Source: Diphasiastrum complanatum
Taxonomy: Eukaryota; Streptophyta; Lycopodiopsida; Lycopodiales; Lycopodiaceae
NCBI GenBank assembly: GCA_029204225.1
Contig: CM055099.1
Coordinates: 64,105,614 to 64,169,613, forward strand
Length of the DNA: 64,000 nt
Direction: 5' to 3'
Position numbers and translations under genes: made by a program. Of this stretch, positions 26,690-38,639 are shown piece after piece. The notes below the pieces were generated by a model, which saw nothing but the letters and a program-made list of their open reading frames with translations, was not told the origin of the DNA and did no database searches. Every line of letters starts with the position of its first letter. The first letter of the stretch is position 1.

Positions 26690-27870
26690 ATACATACCTT
26701 AGAATATCCATCCCAATCAATTCTCACTCCTTGTCTCTCCAATAGTTCGAGCAATGATTGCATGTTGCTGGAATATGCATATTTATCTCCTCTTTTGTGG
26801 GAGACCGCTTTACGACAGATTTTTGCATGAATCGACAAATTGGTGATTGTAATTCACTTTAAAACAATTCACAAATAAAATATGAATTACGACAATATCA
26901 AATTCAACATATGGGTGGGGAGACTTATGAAATGGGCATAAAAAGAACCTTGGTTGTCACTGCCAAGGTGAGAGGGCCCTACAGTCTCCAGTTGCTTCTT
27001 AGCTACCTCTCTTTGTTGCTTGAAACGATCTAGATTTTCTCAAAATTCTTTCTTTGCAAACTTCCAATCGTCATTGTGCATGTTGTATGGCCTAGATTTT
27101 CTAGCTCTCACCGCATCTCAAATCTCCAATTTGTGGTGGCTCATCACGCCTCCCATGCGTCGTCCCATCCAGTTTCAATCAAATTCCAAATCAGGGGAGG
27201 GGACTGAAAATTCTCTATACAACTGGTCAACGACATAATTCTTTTCATCATCACTTTGTTTGTGCCAATCCTTGAAAATGTCCTTGTTGAAGACCACATG
27301 CATGAGTACATGCGAGTGATCACGCGACCACTGCGGTCATTCCACTATGTGCTTCTCCGCATCTATGTCATAGGATGGCAAGATGTCAGTTGATGGAGCG
27401 GTGGAAAAGGGAGTGTCGAGAGGAGTGAGGGAGTTGACTACAACAGGAGAAATTTGGGGAGGAGTTTGAAGGCGATCGCGAGAAGAGTGGGTATGAAGAG
27501 GAGAAGGTTGGGGAGGAGTTTGAGCGAGAGTGAATGGGAGAAAAAAATGGGTGGAGTGGCCTAGCAAGAGGGATCACGGTGCCATGGAGTCCCCATATGG
27601 GGCGTGGGTACCGAAGAAGAAAAAATGTGAGGAGAGAGTGTGGTGGTGTCGGAATAATTAGGTGTGACAGATGCAGGAGTCATAGTATCACGTGCCATCT
27701 GCGTTGCTTCATAAGTTAGGATTTTTCAAAGTAAGGAATCCCTATGACGAGGTCTGCAAGATGGATGTGCTGGACTCGAGGCCACATGAAGCACGACATT
27801 ATCGACATCACCACCACAACAAGAGGTGCCACTGAGGCGACTCCTCCTACGATATCTCTTTTTCCGCCAG
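26690..27870 (-). pseudogene. CACTA/Transposase_24-like protein, copy 1
   Basis: Read leftwards: a Pro/Ser-rich N-terminal part (27570-27340), then D-I-F-K-D-W...D-E-K-N-Y-V-V (about 27220-27290), K-S-R-P-Y-N-M (about 27085), F-K-Q-Q-R-E-V-A, and a C-terminal L-L-E-L-L-E-R-Q-G-V-R-I-D-W at about 26725-26770. The order resembles the plant transposon domain found with En/Spm elements (Transposase_24), which is a family-level guess from motif feel. Stops and frameshifts interrupt it. A second, diverged copy follows at 28240-29480. Confidence 0.5.
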
Positions 27871-28239
27871 CCGGAATGTTCGGATCAATACATGTGAATA
27901 ATTACCTTTAGAACAAACAAATTAAACATTTCTACATGGTTTAGGGCCAAAAATAGTTCAATTACATAACTAGTCAAGGTTCGAGAATACATATAAACTA
28001 GCTACATCGATATGACCTTGGCAAATGTATGAATCAAAATGATAGATGTAAAAACATGTACATAAGTATCTGTAAACATGGAAAGGCTAGCTATAGAGCT
28101 AAAACACTAGCTAGATTTATCTAATCCATCCTCATGTTCATGTGAGACTTGTTGTTCCTGCACACGCAAGACACATAAATTTCTAAAAAATGGTATGGGA
28201 GTGGGAGAGAATAACAAGTTTGAAAAACATAAAATGGAT
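27871..28239. other. Spacer between the two CACTA-like copies
   Basis: AT-rich, with repeated TAGCTA-type phrases; no gene or repeat unit is recognised. Confidence 0.5.
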
Positions 28240-29480
28240 TTGATGTTGTACCTGAGGAGCTGCATCCCATTTTATTTGGACACCCTGCCTCTTCAATAAC
28301 TCGAGTAATGTCTACGTACTATGGGCATACACATACATATACTCGTCATGTGTGGGAGACCGCCCCACAGCGGATCGCTGCACAAACATTCCAAATTTTG
28401 ATCATATAAAGAGAGTATTTTATTCCAAGGTGTCAAACAAAAAACCCCAAGGAGCGAAAAAAAACAATCAATAGTCAAATTCAACCTCAGGATTTAGGAT
28501 AGACTTTCGAAGTGGGCTTGAAAATATTCCTCGTTGCCACTGCCCAAGTGAGAAGCCCCTTGTGGTCTCTAGTCGACGAACTCTAGCTATCCCTTGCTGC
28601 TGCTTGAAGTGATTTGGATTATCTCGATACTCTTTCTTCGCATACTCCAATCAACTTTCTCCATGTAGGAAGGCCTGACTTTATTAGCTCTCACTGCATC
28701 TCGGACCTCCGATTTGCAGTGGCTCATCGTGGATCCCATGTGGCTCATCCATTTTTGTGCAAATTCCATTTCTGGGATGGGACATGGAACTCACTACGCA
28801 GGTGGTCAATGACACAATTCTTGCGATCATCACTGACATCGCGCCAGTCATGAAAAATGTCTCGGGGAAAGTATATATACATGAGCTCCCTCATGAGCGA
28901 GATGACCCTCTTACCACGGGCATTCTCAATGATGTGCCCATCTCTTTCTACGTCATACGAGGGCGGGATGGCAGTTGGTGGAGAGGCGGCCTTGTGAGTG
29001 TCTACGGGGATGGCCTCGGGTAATGGAGATGCCCCGCCAATGGGAGAATAATGAGGATCAGGGGTGTACGTAGTGTGCTGGGGGGAGAATAGCCAGGTGG
29101 AGAGTAATAGGGGGAGAATAGCCAGGGGGGACTGGAGGGGAGGGGCGTGAAAATCCCATGGTGAAATGTGACCCCACAGAATAAAGTCAGAAGGATAGTT
29201 GGACTCAGTGGCAGGAAAAATGTGAGGGTGAAAGTGGGCATGCCGGGAATCTCAGGTGTGACAAATGCAAGAGTTGTAGTATCGTGTGCCCTACATGCTG
29301 CCTCCTTGTCAATGTCTCTCGAAGTATGGACTCCCCATGACGAGATGTGCTATGCAAACGTGCAGGACTCATGACCACATCAGGCGGATCATCGTCATCG
29401 CCACATCCTCCACAATAGGAGACACCGAGGCGGCTCCTCCTCCTATCCCGATAGTGTCGAGAGGAAGCACTAGCAGAAGT
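28240..29480 (-). pseudogene. CACTA/Transposase_24-like protein, copy 2
   Basis: Tandem, diverged homologue of 26690-27870 in the same orientation. It keeps a Pro-rich stretch (29240-29000), P-P-S-Y-D-V-E-R-D-G, D-I-F-H-D-W-R-D-V-S-D-D, E-V-R-D-A-V-R-A-N-K-V-R-P-S-Y, F-K-Q-Q-Q, and ends with G-R-S-P-T-H-D-E-Y and L-L-K-R-Q-G-V-Q-I-K-W near 28260-28370. One frameshift near 28760 and others break the frame. The two copies support each other as a once-coding sequence; the precise transposon class is inferred. Confidence 0.55.
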
Positions 29481-29726
29481 GCCATGGGTGGGAGAGGGTC
29501 CCTCGCCATAGTGACCCTCATGACAAGGGAAAGCATGTGTGCGGTCTACACAAGGAGTTAACTAAATCTCCTCAAAAGATGATGGGTACTCAAGTATTCT
29601 ACTAGAGCTACAAGCTGCTCATTGAGCCCTCAGTTGCTCTAATACCCTATCCTACTACGAGGAAGGCAACTGATCAAGGTAGCCGATGACCTCATCCTCA
29701 CTCATAAAGGAAAAGTGAGATGACTT
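29481..29726. other. Short spacer, no gene seen
   Basis: Contains CTCCTC and direct-repeat debris only; precedes the unrecognised ORF at 29727. Confidence 0.4.
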
Positions 29727-31510
29727 GTGACCTCCTATTTTCAGTTTCTGACTACTCTCATCATGTCTTCTACCGATATTTCTCAATTTTCTCAATATGT
29801 CATTCATCGTGATGTTTCAACCAAGACGTACATCATGATACTTCTTAGCACAAACATGGTGGCTCAATGGATGAAGCTTGTTGAGCCTCTACTCACTGCA
29901 ATGGGGATCCATGAGCGCGTCTTTTCAGAAAAAATTAATATGGATTTTATCACTTTTTCCTTTAGCACCTGGGCCGAGGAAAAATCTAAGTCTTCTATCA
30001 AATACTAGGGGGTGCATGTCACTGAAGCCGCCCTTGAATCCATAGGGATATCATCCGGCACCAAGTCCTCACCCAACCATAAACATGCCAAAAATGCCAT
30101 TAAGCCTTTTATTGACACAACCATTGACCTATATTGGACTAATGATGACTATCTCCTAGAATCTATCTGAGATCCCACCATTCATGCGACTATGCAGCTT
30201 CTGAACAATTTCTTGATGGTTGGCAACCTTAGGAAGGAGCACATTTCCTCACAAATCCTGCACCGCATCGTTGAGTCAAACTATAAGTTTGACAAGAATA
30301 CTTTGGAGCCGTACAACTGGTTCAAAACAGTATTTGGTAAACTAAAGAGAGCCATCAAGAGTAATACCAAGCAACAATTTGTTGCTGGTGCTCTTTTGTC
30401 CACCATCTCCACTTTTTACCTGGTGAATAAGATCCATGGGTTGGCATTCAGTCCTATCTATCTACAAAGATGTCAAACCTGCCGAATCTTCTAGGCAAGC
30501 ATCTAGTCGCCGACGAATACGTGGCGAGGTCGTAATTTCTGACTCACCTCTTGCATCACATTTCCGCACTAGGCAACCATTGTCAGCTGCACTACCACCC
30601 CCTATTGCCACTTGCTTTGCACTTCCTATTCCCCAGTCCACTGATGCTTCCCTCATCTCTGCTTCCTCACAAGGTCAATCTGTGACCGTTGGATCTACAA
30701 TTCCAATCACAACTGGCAAAGCCACCTCTCCTCCAGACACTCAAGCTACTTCATCAAACACGCAGGCGTTCATGGACATGTTTGATGATTCCGATCCTTT
30801 GGGGGCAAATGAGATTTTTTTGATGCCTCAGAGTCCTAGACCCTTTGAACCCCAATCCCCTGGAAAAAGATTTGATCATTTCCATGATGTTGCTAATGTT
30901 TTTGGTCCATCTTTTCCGATCAGTCAACAAGATCAAGTAGATCAGACACTAGATACCATTCGGGTCATTCATGTAGTCAAATCACCAAAGCAGTTCAATG
31001 CCACGGTACCTAATGGCTACGAAGAAGAAATCTTCGAGGAAGAAGAGCCACTAGCAACACCTCAATGCCAAATGAATACCACACCTATAGTTCCTGTTCC
31101 TGTTGTTGCTGATGCCACAACTTCAACACCGATGGATTCTGGTGATGCACTTGGTTTAGTTTCTAACCTTGCGCATGAGAAAAAAGAAATGGAACAGTGC
31201 ATAACAGATTTGGAATCCAAAAATACCTTGATCAGCCAAAAGGTGATCCAGCTGAATCGAGAGTTACAAATCGCCAAGCAACATGAAACTACGTCAGAAA
31301 AGGAGATGAAAAAAGTCCAAAAGTCAGCCGAAACCTTGGAAAGCTACGTGGCGACTCTCTAGAATACATTGACAACCATGCAAGATCAAGTGGACAAAGT
31401 TGTCCAAGATGCCAAACAACATGTATTGCTGCTTCAGGGGCAATGGAATATGGTTACGCTTGAACAAGAGCACCTTCAAGGTGAATTGGATGCGACCACC
31501 CTTGAATGAG
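29727..31510 (+). pseudogene. Broken unrecognised protein with C-terminal coiled coil, probably element-encoded
   Basis: Open segments 29727-30008, 30009-30168 and 30192-30494 share a frame, separated by stops at 30006 and 30166. A frame change at about 30450-30490 joins them to 30436-31362, and after a TAG the frame continues to about 31508. The N-terminal third is globular with W-T and W-F-K motifs; the middle is Ser/Thr/Pro-rich and disordered-looking; an acidic run E-E-E-I-F-E-E-E-E-P lies near 31020-31050. From about 31155 to 31500 Glu/Lys/Gln/Leu heptads suggest a coiled coil. I do not recognise the family. The polypurine tract at 31936 suggests it is the Gag-like ORF of a non-autonomous LTR element. 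Confidence 0.5.
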
Positions 31511-33129
31511 ATACTTACCTCTAGATGCAAGTACTTGATCGTCCAGTCTCACCGGATGAGATCCGTCGATACCTGTTTAGAAATGTTGAAACTTACCGAA
31601 ATATAATTGAGTTCATCCTATGCATAGACTCCCAAGCGATCTTTAGACATTTTACAAATTGCAAATGTATGAAATGACTAGAAATATCTCAAAAAACTTT
31701 TATTACTTGTCTGTTATCAAGTATTTACCTACTATGATGGAACAAATCTCAACGGTGAAAGCTTGGCAAAAATGGCAGAATCATTTTACTCATGACCAAA
31801 CTCTCCATAATATCTCTTGAGTAAATGACATTTGATGAACATGAGATGCAATAGTGAGAAGAAATAGGTACCATAATATGAACCAAAGTGACATAGTTCA
31901 AAACAACCTTGTGTGACAAATGAAACCTTTACTCACAAGGGGAGATTGTCTACGAGATGTTTAGACCAAATTTACCACTTGGTCGAAATATCCCCTATAC
32001 ACAATCACCACACTTGAGTATCACAATACTTGTTGGGCGAAAAATTACTTACATCCACAACAAATTGTGTCGATCCTTGGTGCAGAACGTCTAGGGGAAA
32101 TCCTTAGATCTTGTGAACCGTTTATTCTACCTATCCTCAACTATGAACGAACAAGGGACATAACCATTTTATTACTCTTTTGAATCATTGTCTAAAGGTT
32201 CAGTTAGTACTTGGTTTTTCCAAAGATGTTTTATACTCTACCGACCTTATGTTTATAATATGATAAAGTGATGAGAAATCTTTATATCACTTTACTACAT
32301 CCAGAAGAACTCTGAGAAACTGATAACCGATCTCCTTGCAATCATATTTCTGAGAGCTTGGAAAACTCTCATTGATTGGGGAGTACGGGGTAATTAGCAT
32401 GACCCCCAGGGTTGGAAGCGGTAATAGACCCTAGTCACCCATGTAAGGGTGGTGTGGGCCCTTCTCCTTGCTGAGGATTTCTGGTGGGATGAATCCCTTG
32501 TCATAAATATCCTCAACATTGGTGAACTTGATGTGAACTTTGTTGGATGCAACTTTCTACTGACATGAACTCAAGATAAGTATGTCTTCACTACTTGAAC
32601 TTAATTGCGTAGACTACCCATACTTCAACTGTAATCAATCCTTATGACTATTTTTAGTGTGCGAAATGCTTATTATCCATGAGGTTCTAGTATTGTATGG
32701 CTTGAATAGAACCCTTCATGATAAATGACCCCCGGACTTTTATAGGTCCCCCATCATGACGACGAGTTGAAAAGGAGACACTCTCACCAAAATATTTCCT
32801 CAGAAGTAGAACTTTGATTACCACCAGAAGCATATCTAAGACGTTGTCTCGATCCCCAAAAGAGTACTAGCATTGAAAGTCCATCAGAAACTAAAACACC
32901 GCCTAGTCCAAATAAACAATTTGAGTACTGCGAGATTACTCCAGAAAGAGATATATTTCAAATACCTGATATCATAATCATCCCCAAGTATTCACAACTA
33001 AAAGCAATGGCTGCTTAAGTGATGCAAAAAATACACTCAGATAATGCCAATTCTAGCTAGAAAAACGCTGGTGACAAACTGATTAAAGGTCTCTCAAACG
33101 ATTCGCGAACCTCAAATTATTTTTGTCCG
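31511..33129 (+). other. Non-coding 3' region with polypurine tract and probable 3' LTR
   Basis: No gene. CACAAGGGGAGATTG (about 31934-31948) has the form of a plant LTR-element polypurine tract and is followed by TGTCTACGAG, a plausible LTR start. No matching 5' LTR is in the window, so the LTR end is unknown. The rest to 33129 shows no coding potential. Confidence 0.45.
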
Positions 33130-33900
33130 AGAATAATTCGTGTTAGATCAATCAGGCCCTGTAACACAACGAGACGAGACGAAACGAAATAAGACGAAAC
33201 AAAACGAAACTTATGTGAGCTCTATAATGATTTACTCTTATAACCAAGTGATCGCGAATCGAAACGAAGCGAAGCATGAAGTGAAAGAATTTGCGAACAT
33301 GATCAGTTCGTCAAGAATTCAGATATGATCGCTGGTCATTGCCACCTATATAATTTCTACAATCCTTCAGAGTGTAGACAGACACTACTGATCTACTTTT
33401 AACAAATTTATACAACATTCAACAATAATATTTAAAAAAAGGTGCAGAATTAAATGAGCAAGTGAATCAGACACACGAATAGTAGTAGACAAATTTTCAT
33501 TCAAGATCATACAATCATTTAGAATGATAATGTGCACAACAACTACAATATCATCTATTGATTTTCTAATTCTTCAAGCATTGTGCGACAGATCCACACA
33601 GTGCATTGGCGTGAGAGAAATACAGTTCTCTCACGAATCGTGCCTCGCTTACTAGCAGACTTCTACAGATCCTCTACAGAATTGTCTCGCACGCAAGCGG
33701 ACATGTATTCTATATTTTCGTCTTTAGAGTTCTTGTCTTGCTTACTAGCATACTACATTATGCATCAAACCAAAAGTATATAGTCGCGTCGTGTAACTTC
33801 TAGATTAGAGTGATTAAACATCTACAACAAATCACGAATTACAAGAATGGCATATTAGCCATGATCTAGAGTGCTTCTACTGATGTCATGATATCTGATC
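33130..33900 (-). repeat. Copia LTR (family shared with 45840-46249)
   Basis: On the minus strand it shares GCTAGTAAGCGAG, GTGTCTGTCTACACTCT and nearby spacing with the LTR that ends at 46249. It lies downstream of a copia RNase H, so it is that element's 3' LTR. The exact ends are not resolved. A GACGAAAC-type short repeat sits near 33170-33210. Confidence 0.6.
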
Positions 33901-33949
33901 TGATATTTTTACCCCATGGTACTTGGCTGATCTTCTTGGCCAGTTGAGG

Positions 33950-35660
33950 AGCACGACTGATTTTGTGTTGTGTCATGTCATGTCATCATTTGTCAAAGGT
34001 TCGGGATTGAAAACTAGCAAAGCTTTGGCATTAGAAACATTTCGTTTCTTCAGCTCCCTCTCAAAGCATGATAGCTTGACGACTCCAAGACTGCTCCTCT
34101 ATTTCTCGAACAGACCTTTGTCTAAGCCCTTTGTGAAAATGACAACAACCATGTCTTTCGTTCCAATGAAGGTGGTCTACAACATTTTCTTTCCAATTAG
34201 ATCTCTGATCAAGTGGTACTTGATCACAATGTGTTCATCCTTGAGTGAAACACAGGGTCTTTCGTCAGATGTATTGCAGATGTGTTGTCCATCTGCAAAA
34301 CCAGACGTTCGTTTCTCGTTTTGCCCAGTTCGTCAAGGAATTGTTTGAGCCAAATTATTTTGTTGGCCATCTTTGTTGCTGTAACATACTCTGCTTCGCA
34401 GGATGACTGAGCTACAATGGTCTACTTCTTGCTGACCCAGAGAATTGCTGCTCCTAACGCAATGGTGCATCCTCCTGAGACACTCTTACAGTCATCCTCG
34501 AGGGATGACCAATTAGCATCACTGTAGGAAATCATCTGGAACCCTGCGTCATGACAATAATACAAACCATAATCTCTTGTTAATTGAAGATATTGCAAAA
34601 TTTGTTTTGCAATCTTCTAATGTGTCGAGCTTGGATTCGTGCAGAATTGGCTCATCCTGAACACTACATGAGCAATTTCAGGACGTGTGTTATCCGCAAA
34701 GTACATCAACGATTCTATCAGTTTCCTATATGGTGTGAGCTGCATCAATTCTTTCTCTCTCTTCTGCAGTCCTCAAACATTTTTTGTTCGTCAGCACCGT
34801 TCCTGCAAGCATTGGAGTATTCACTCCTTTGCAATTCAACATCCCAAAATCCTCTAGGATTTTTTGGGTCTGGACTAATGAAGGTACAATCTACCTCCCT
34901 CATAGTCCCTGTCAATCTGCAAGCCAAGGTAACACCTGGCTTCTCCCAGATCTACAATATCGAAATATTTTGAGATGTCATTCTTCACTTCAGCAATCAA
35001 CTTCTCACTCTTGTAGAGTATCAGAGTGTCGTCCACATACACAGCCACAATGATAATCCTCCCATCTATAATTCTTACATACACATTGGAATTAGCCATT
35101 AGTGGCTTGAATCCTAATGATTTCAGGGCTTGATCCTTCTTTTTGTACCATTGTCGAGCTGACTGCTTCAGACCATAGATACTCCTATGCATTCTGCATG
35201 CATAATCAGGAAGTGAATTCAAGACATATCCTGGGGGTTGATCCATGTAGACCTCTTCGTCTAACTCACCATGCAAGAAGACTGTCTTCTCGTCTACAAT
35301 GTGGATCCCGAGGTCATAAGTAGCTGCATATGCAAATAGTAAACGTAGGGACAAATGTTTCATGACATAAGAGAAGGTCTCAGAGTAGTCAATACCATAT
35401 CTATGAGAGAATCCATTTGCTACCAGTCTTGCCTTATATTTGAAACATCTCCATCTGGTCCATACTTTAGCTTGTAACCCATTTGCATTTCACAACCTTT
35501 CGCTTATCTAGTAATGGCTGCAACGTCCATACCTGGTTCTTCCTCATGGATTCCATCTCCTCGTTCATGGCTTGGATCCATTTGTCCTTCTCTGGACATT
35601 CAATTGCCTCCTCGAATGTCTGTGGTTCGCCATTGAATCCACAAAACTCTTATGATGTGG
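33950..35660 (-). pseudogene. Ty1/copia RT-RNase H fragment
   Basis: Starts near 35660 with W-I-Q-A-M-N-E-E-M-E, the standard copia RT entry. A 162-codon open stretch (35363-34875) follows with D-E-K-T-V-F-L-H-G-E-L (motif A region), Y-G-L-K-Q-S-x-R-Q-W and Y-V-D-D at 35028-35039. RNase H is decayed at 34600-34000: S-D-A-N-W at about 34505, S-S-C-E-A-E-Y at about 34390, then the conserved K-x-L-D-K-G-L-F end. A tract ending GAGAGGGAGCTGAAG near 34060 matches the copia at 44.9 kb, so the two are one family. Stops interrupt RNase H; no integrase is present. Confidence 0.85.
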
Positions 35661-36795
35661 TCGGACAAACAGTAGCTGGAACAGAGGCAATAACCCAAGC
35701 CATCAGGATATGCCAAGCCTGATAATGAGCAACAATCCAAGAAACAGATAGAGAGCCACATGCATAATCATAACAATATTCACACCATAGACGATCAATA
35801 ATATGGAAAAACCAGCACCAATCAACAGGTCCAAATGAAAACCAAGCTATACGTAATAAACAGGAATGCCATATATCCATAGCTGAAAATGAAGCAGTAG
35901 TGTGAGCAATAGGTCCAAATGAAATCCAAGAGATAGGTAATAACCATGAATGCCAAATATCAAGTGGTAAAAATGAATCAGTCGCATGAAAAACCTCTTA
36001 TGCATAAAAAGCCCAAAAGTGTATACCATCGACATGGACTACAGCAAACCTATATGTAGAACCACCAGGAGACTGAAGGATGCCTGTGTACTCATCTAGA
36101 GAGATCCCAACATATAAATACCCTAGATAAGTAATACTGACCATTTGGCAAATATCCTTGGATGGAAAATGTGTAACGGTAAGGGCCAAAGGCGCATGAA
36201 TCATGTCAAGATCCGTAGAAATATCATGAGACAAATCACAAACCTCAAACAAAAATCCATCGAGTAAAGCGAAAGAAGATACAACCTGAGTACCAATAGC
36301 AAGAGAACCATCAAACATGTACCCGTGAAGAACCCCATAGAAATTAATAGAAACATCGACCATAACGGACTCAAGAGATGGAGATATAGAGATCAATGGA
36401 GAAGATATGCACAACCATCGAACCAGGAGGGCTATTTGAGGTATGCGCAAAAGGCAGAAATACCACCAAGGTATACAACCTCAATGTCAATGAAACCAGG
36501 AATGACCACTGAATACAATATCTGTGAATCAAGGCATATAGGCACAAGGCACGCAGCAACAACCTGTAAATCTGGAGCAGCATCAACCTGAGTAAGAGGA
36601 CCCACGAATGGTGAAAGTAAAGCAACAACTGATGTACTCTGAATGGAAAGAAGAGTTGCATCGTGAGCCTTCGACAGGCTACGCATACACTGCTTCCAGG
36701 TAACCAACTGATACACCCTGGGAATCAATACCGACAAGTGAATGATGCTGACCAGCATGAGTAAAGGAAAGTGTCTGCTGACCAAAACTCATTTT
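35661..36795 (-). pseudogene. Degenerate retroelement-like region, unassigned
   Basis: On the minus strand it opens at about 36791 with M-S-F-G-Q-Q-T-L-S-F-T (resembling the short segment before RT in some gypsy elements), then shifts between frames through hydrophobic stretches (36785-36432 and 36450-35998). Phrases such as AGGTCCAAATGAAAACCAAG recur at 35831-35850 and 35910-35930, so part is internally duplicated. No catalytic motif can be seen. It might be a decayed gypsy protease-RT spacer, a different transposon protein, or non-coding. Confidence 0.3.
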
Positions 36796-37957
36796 AGATT
36801 TAGAGACAAACTTTTTGAAGTTATATTAGTTTGAAATACATTCAATAAACACTTTTTGAAAGTGTGGTAAAGTTGGTAGTCGAGTTTGAGAGAGATTCAA
36901 ATTTGAACTTTGGGTACATTGAATCTAGACCCAAAAATAGTAGGGTTTACATTCTGGAGGGAAAGCCAAGTGGCCAAATAGGGTTTGGACCTGCTATATA
37001 TTGTTGTAGCTCATGGAGAAAGGCATCTTCTCTCTTCTTTCTCTCATTTCATCATTATGCATGGTTCTCTTTATGTTCTACTACTCATTGGTGTATCTTG
37101 CAATCTTGTGTGTAGAATGCTCATATTTTGCTATTTTTGGTTCCACACGTGTGAAATACAGTAGGGTACTGTAACTGTATGGAAAGCAACCATATTTTAT
37201 GTTTTGGTTCATGTTTGATCAGTATCTCTTGGAGTTTGCATCTCATTTTGTATGTAGATGTTGATTTTTCTACGAGATCGTCCAAAAAACTGTAGGCTTC
37301 AGCTCCTGCTACTCTATCTATAACACTTTTCGTTAATGGTAAGGAAAAATGATCCTTCTTTGTAACTGCATTTAACGCCTTCAGGTTTACACAGATTTGC
37401 AGGTCAACACTTGGTCAACCTGATAGCGGTTTCAAGGTAAACTAGCCAAATGCGCTTGAAACCGACATTAGGTTGACCAAGTATTGACCGACCATAGATT
37501 TGACTGGCCATAACTTCTACACCGTAGCTCAGAACTGGATCATCTTGGGTGTCATTGAAAAGCTCTCATCGAGGGTTTTCTAATGGCACTGTAATCGTCT
37601 CAATCCAAGCTATTGTTCAAAAGTTATGATTTTTTTTTCAGCCACAGACTATACTCTACACATAATAGCTAACCATTGAAGATTGTGTTGGCAGAACTGC
37701 GGACAGAAAAAATTTTATTTTTGTATTTCACATTGCCAAAAATTTGTCATCTTATGTGGCAATTCTTATAGGGCCCTTTCCAAGGCCAATTTTTTTTTTT
37801 TTTTTTTTGTGATTTGATTGAATCGTCTATGCAAGAAAGGTCTCTATGGAGGCCCTTTACCCTAGATACATATAATGAGCACTTTCATCCTTTCTTTGAA
37901 AACTTTGGAAGATCATATTCCTAAGGGTAAGGACTCTTGAGGTGTTCTTACACTCAT
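36796..37957. other. Gene-poor, LTR-like sequence
   Basis: No protein. Around 36990-37160 it has a TATATATTG box followed by pyrimidine-rich sequence and the near-palindrome TTCCACACGTGTGAAA (37141-37156), like the LTRs at 7.8 and 16.6 kb. A T run interrupts it at about 37789-37808. Probably an old LTR. Confidence 0.4.
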
Positions 37958-38124
37958 AAATAGAGTGTAAAGTGATCCATGCATCTCTCCTCCTCATTCC
38001 CATTCACTATATCCATCAAATCTTGGAGTACAAGGATGGATTCCATCCTTACCTTCCATATACCATAATTGGTAGAAGTGAGTCTCTCACTTTGTTCCAA
38101 TAGGTAAGATCCCATTGAGGCCAT
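37958..38124 (-). pseudogene. Copia gag start fragment, relative of the young element
   Basis: Minus-strand ATG at 38124 opens about 50 codons that match the first 45 residues of the 1031-aa Gag, including L-L-E-Q-S-E-R-L, N-Y-G-I-W-K-V-R-M-E-S and D-L-M-D-I-V, then a stop. The sequence right of it (38125-38580) would be its leader and carries the palindrome-like TTCACACTTGTGAAA near 38333. Confidence 0.75.
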
Positions 38125-38639
38125 ATTTTTATGATCAGTTTTGGCACACTAACAGAAGATTATCAGAGGTTCAATCCAATAAAATGGTGTCTCAAGATCT
38201 CAAAGAAATCAAATATTATTAGACAATGAACTTGAAAAATGGCCAAAATTGTCAATTTCAAGTAGGTGGTCAAAAAACACTCTCAACTTAAAAAAAAAAA
38301 GGGTCAATGGGAAAATTTTCACTTCACACTTGTGAAATAGCCTCAGAATGTGATATTTTACATTTCATAGGTTCCATCCATCTATAGGATCAATGATCCA
38401 AACAATGCTAGATAGAGTGTAGAAAAATGAAAAATTTGTGAGATCTTTCTATTTTGACCCCTACAAAATAGGATCCAAGATGGTGTAGCCTTAATGCATG
38501 AAAAAAAATGCAAGTTGCTCTTTCAATATACCTCACTTTGAATGCCAAGAACTCTCCTTAGGTTCTACCAATCCACTAGAGCTCACTTCACATGCCACTA
38601 ATATTGTGCACAACCTTATGCACTAGACGTCAAACATCG

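Noticed and set aside
33923..34348. 141-codon plus-strand ORF
   Set aside because: It is antisense to copia RNase H and its 3' region; the minus strand carries the recognisable motifs.
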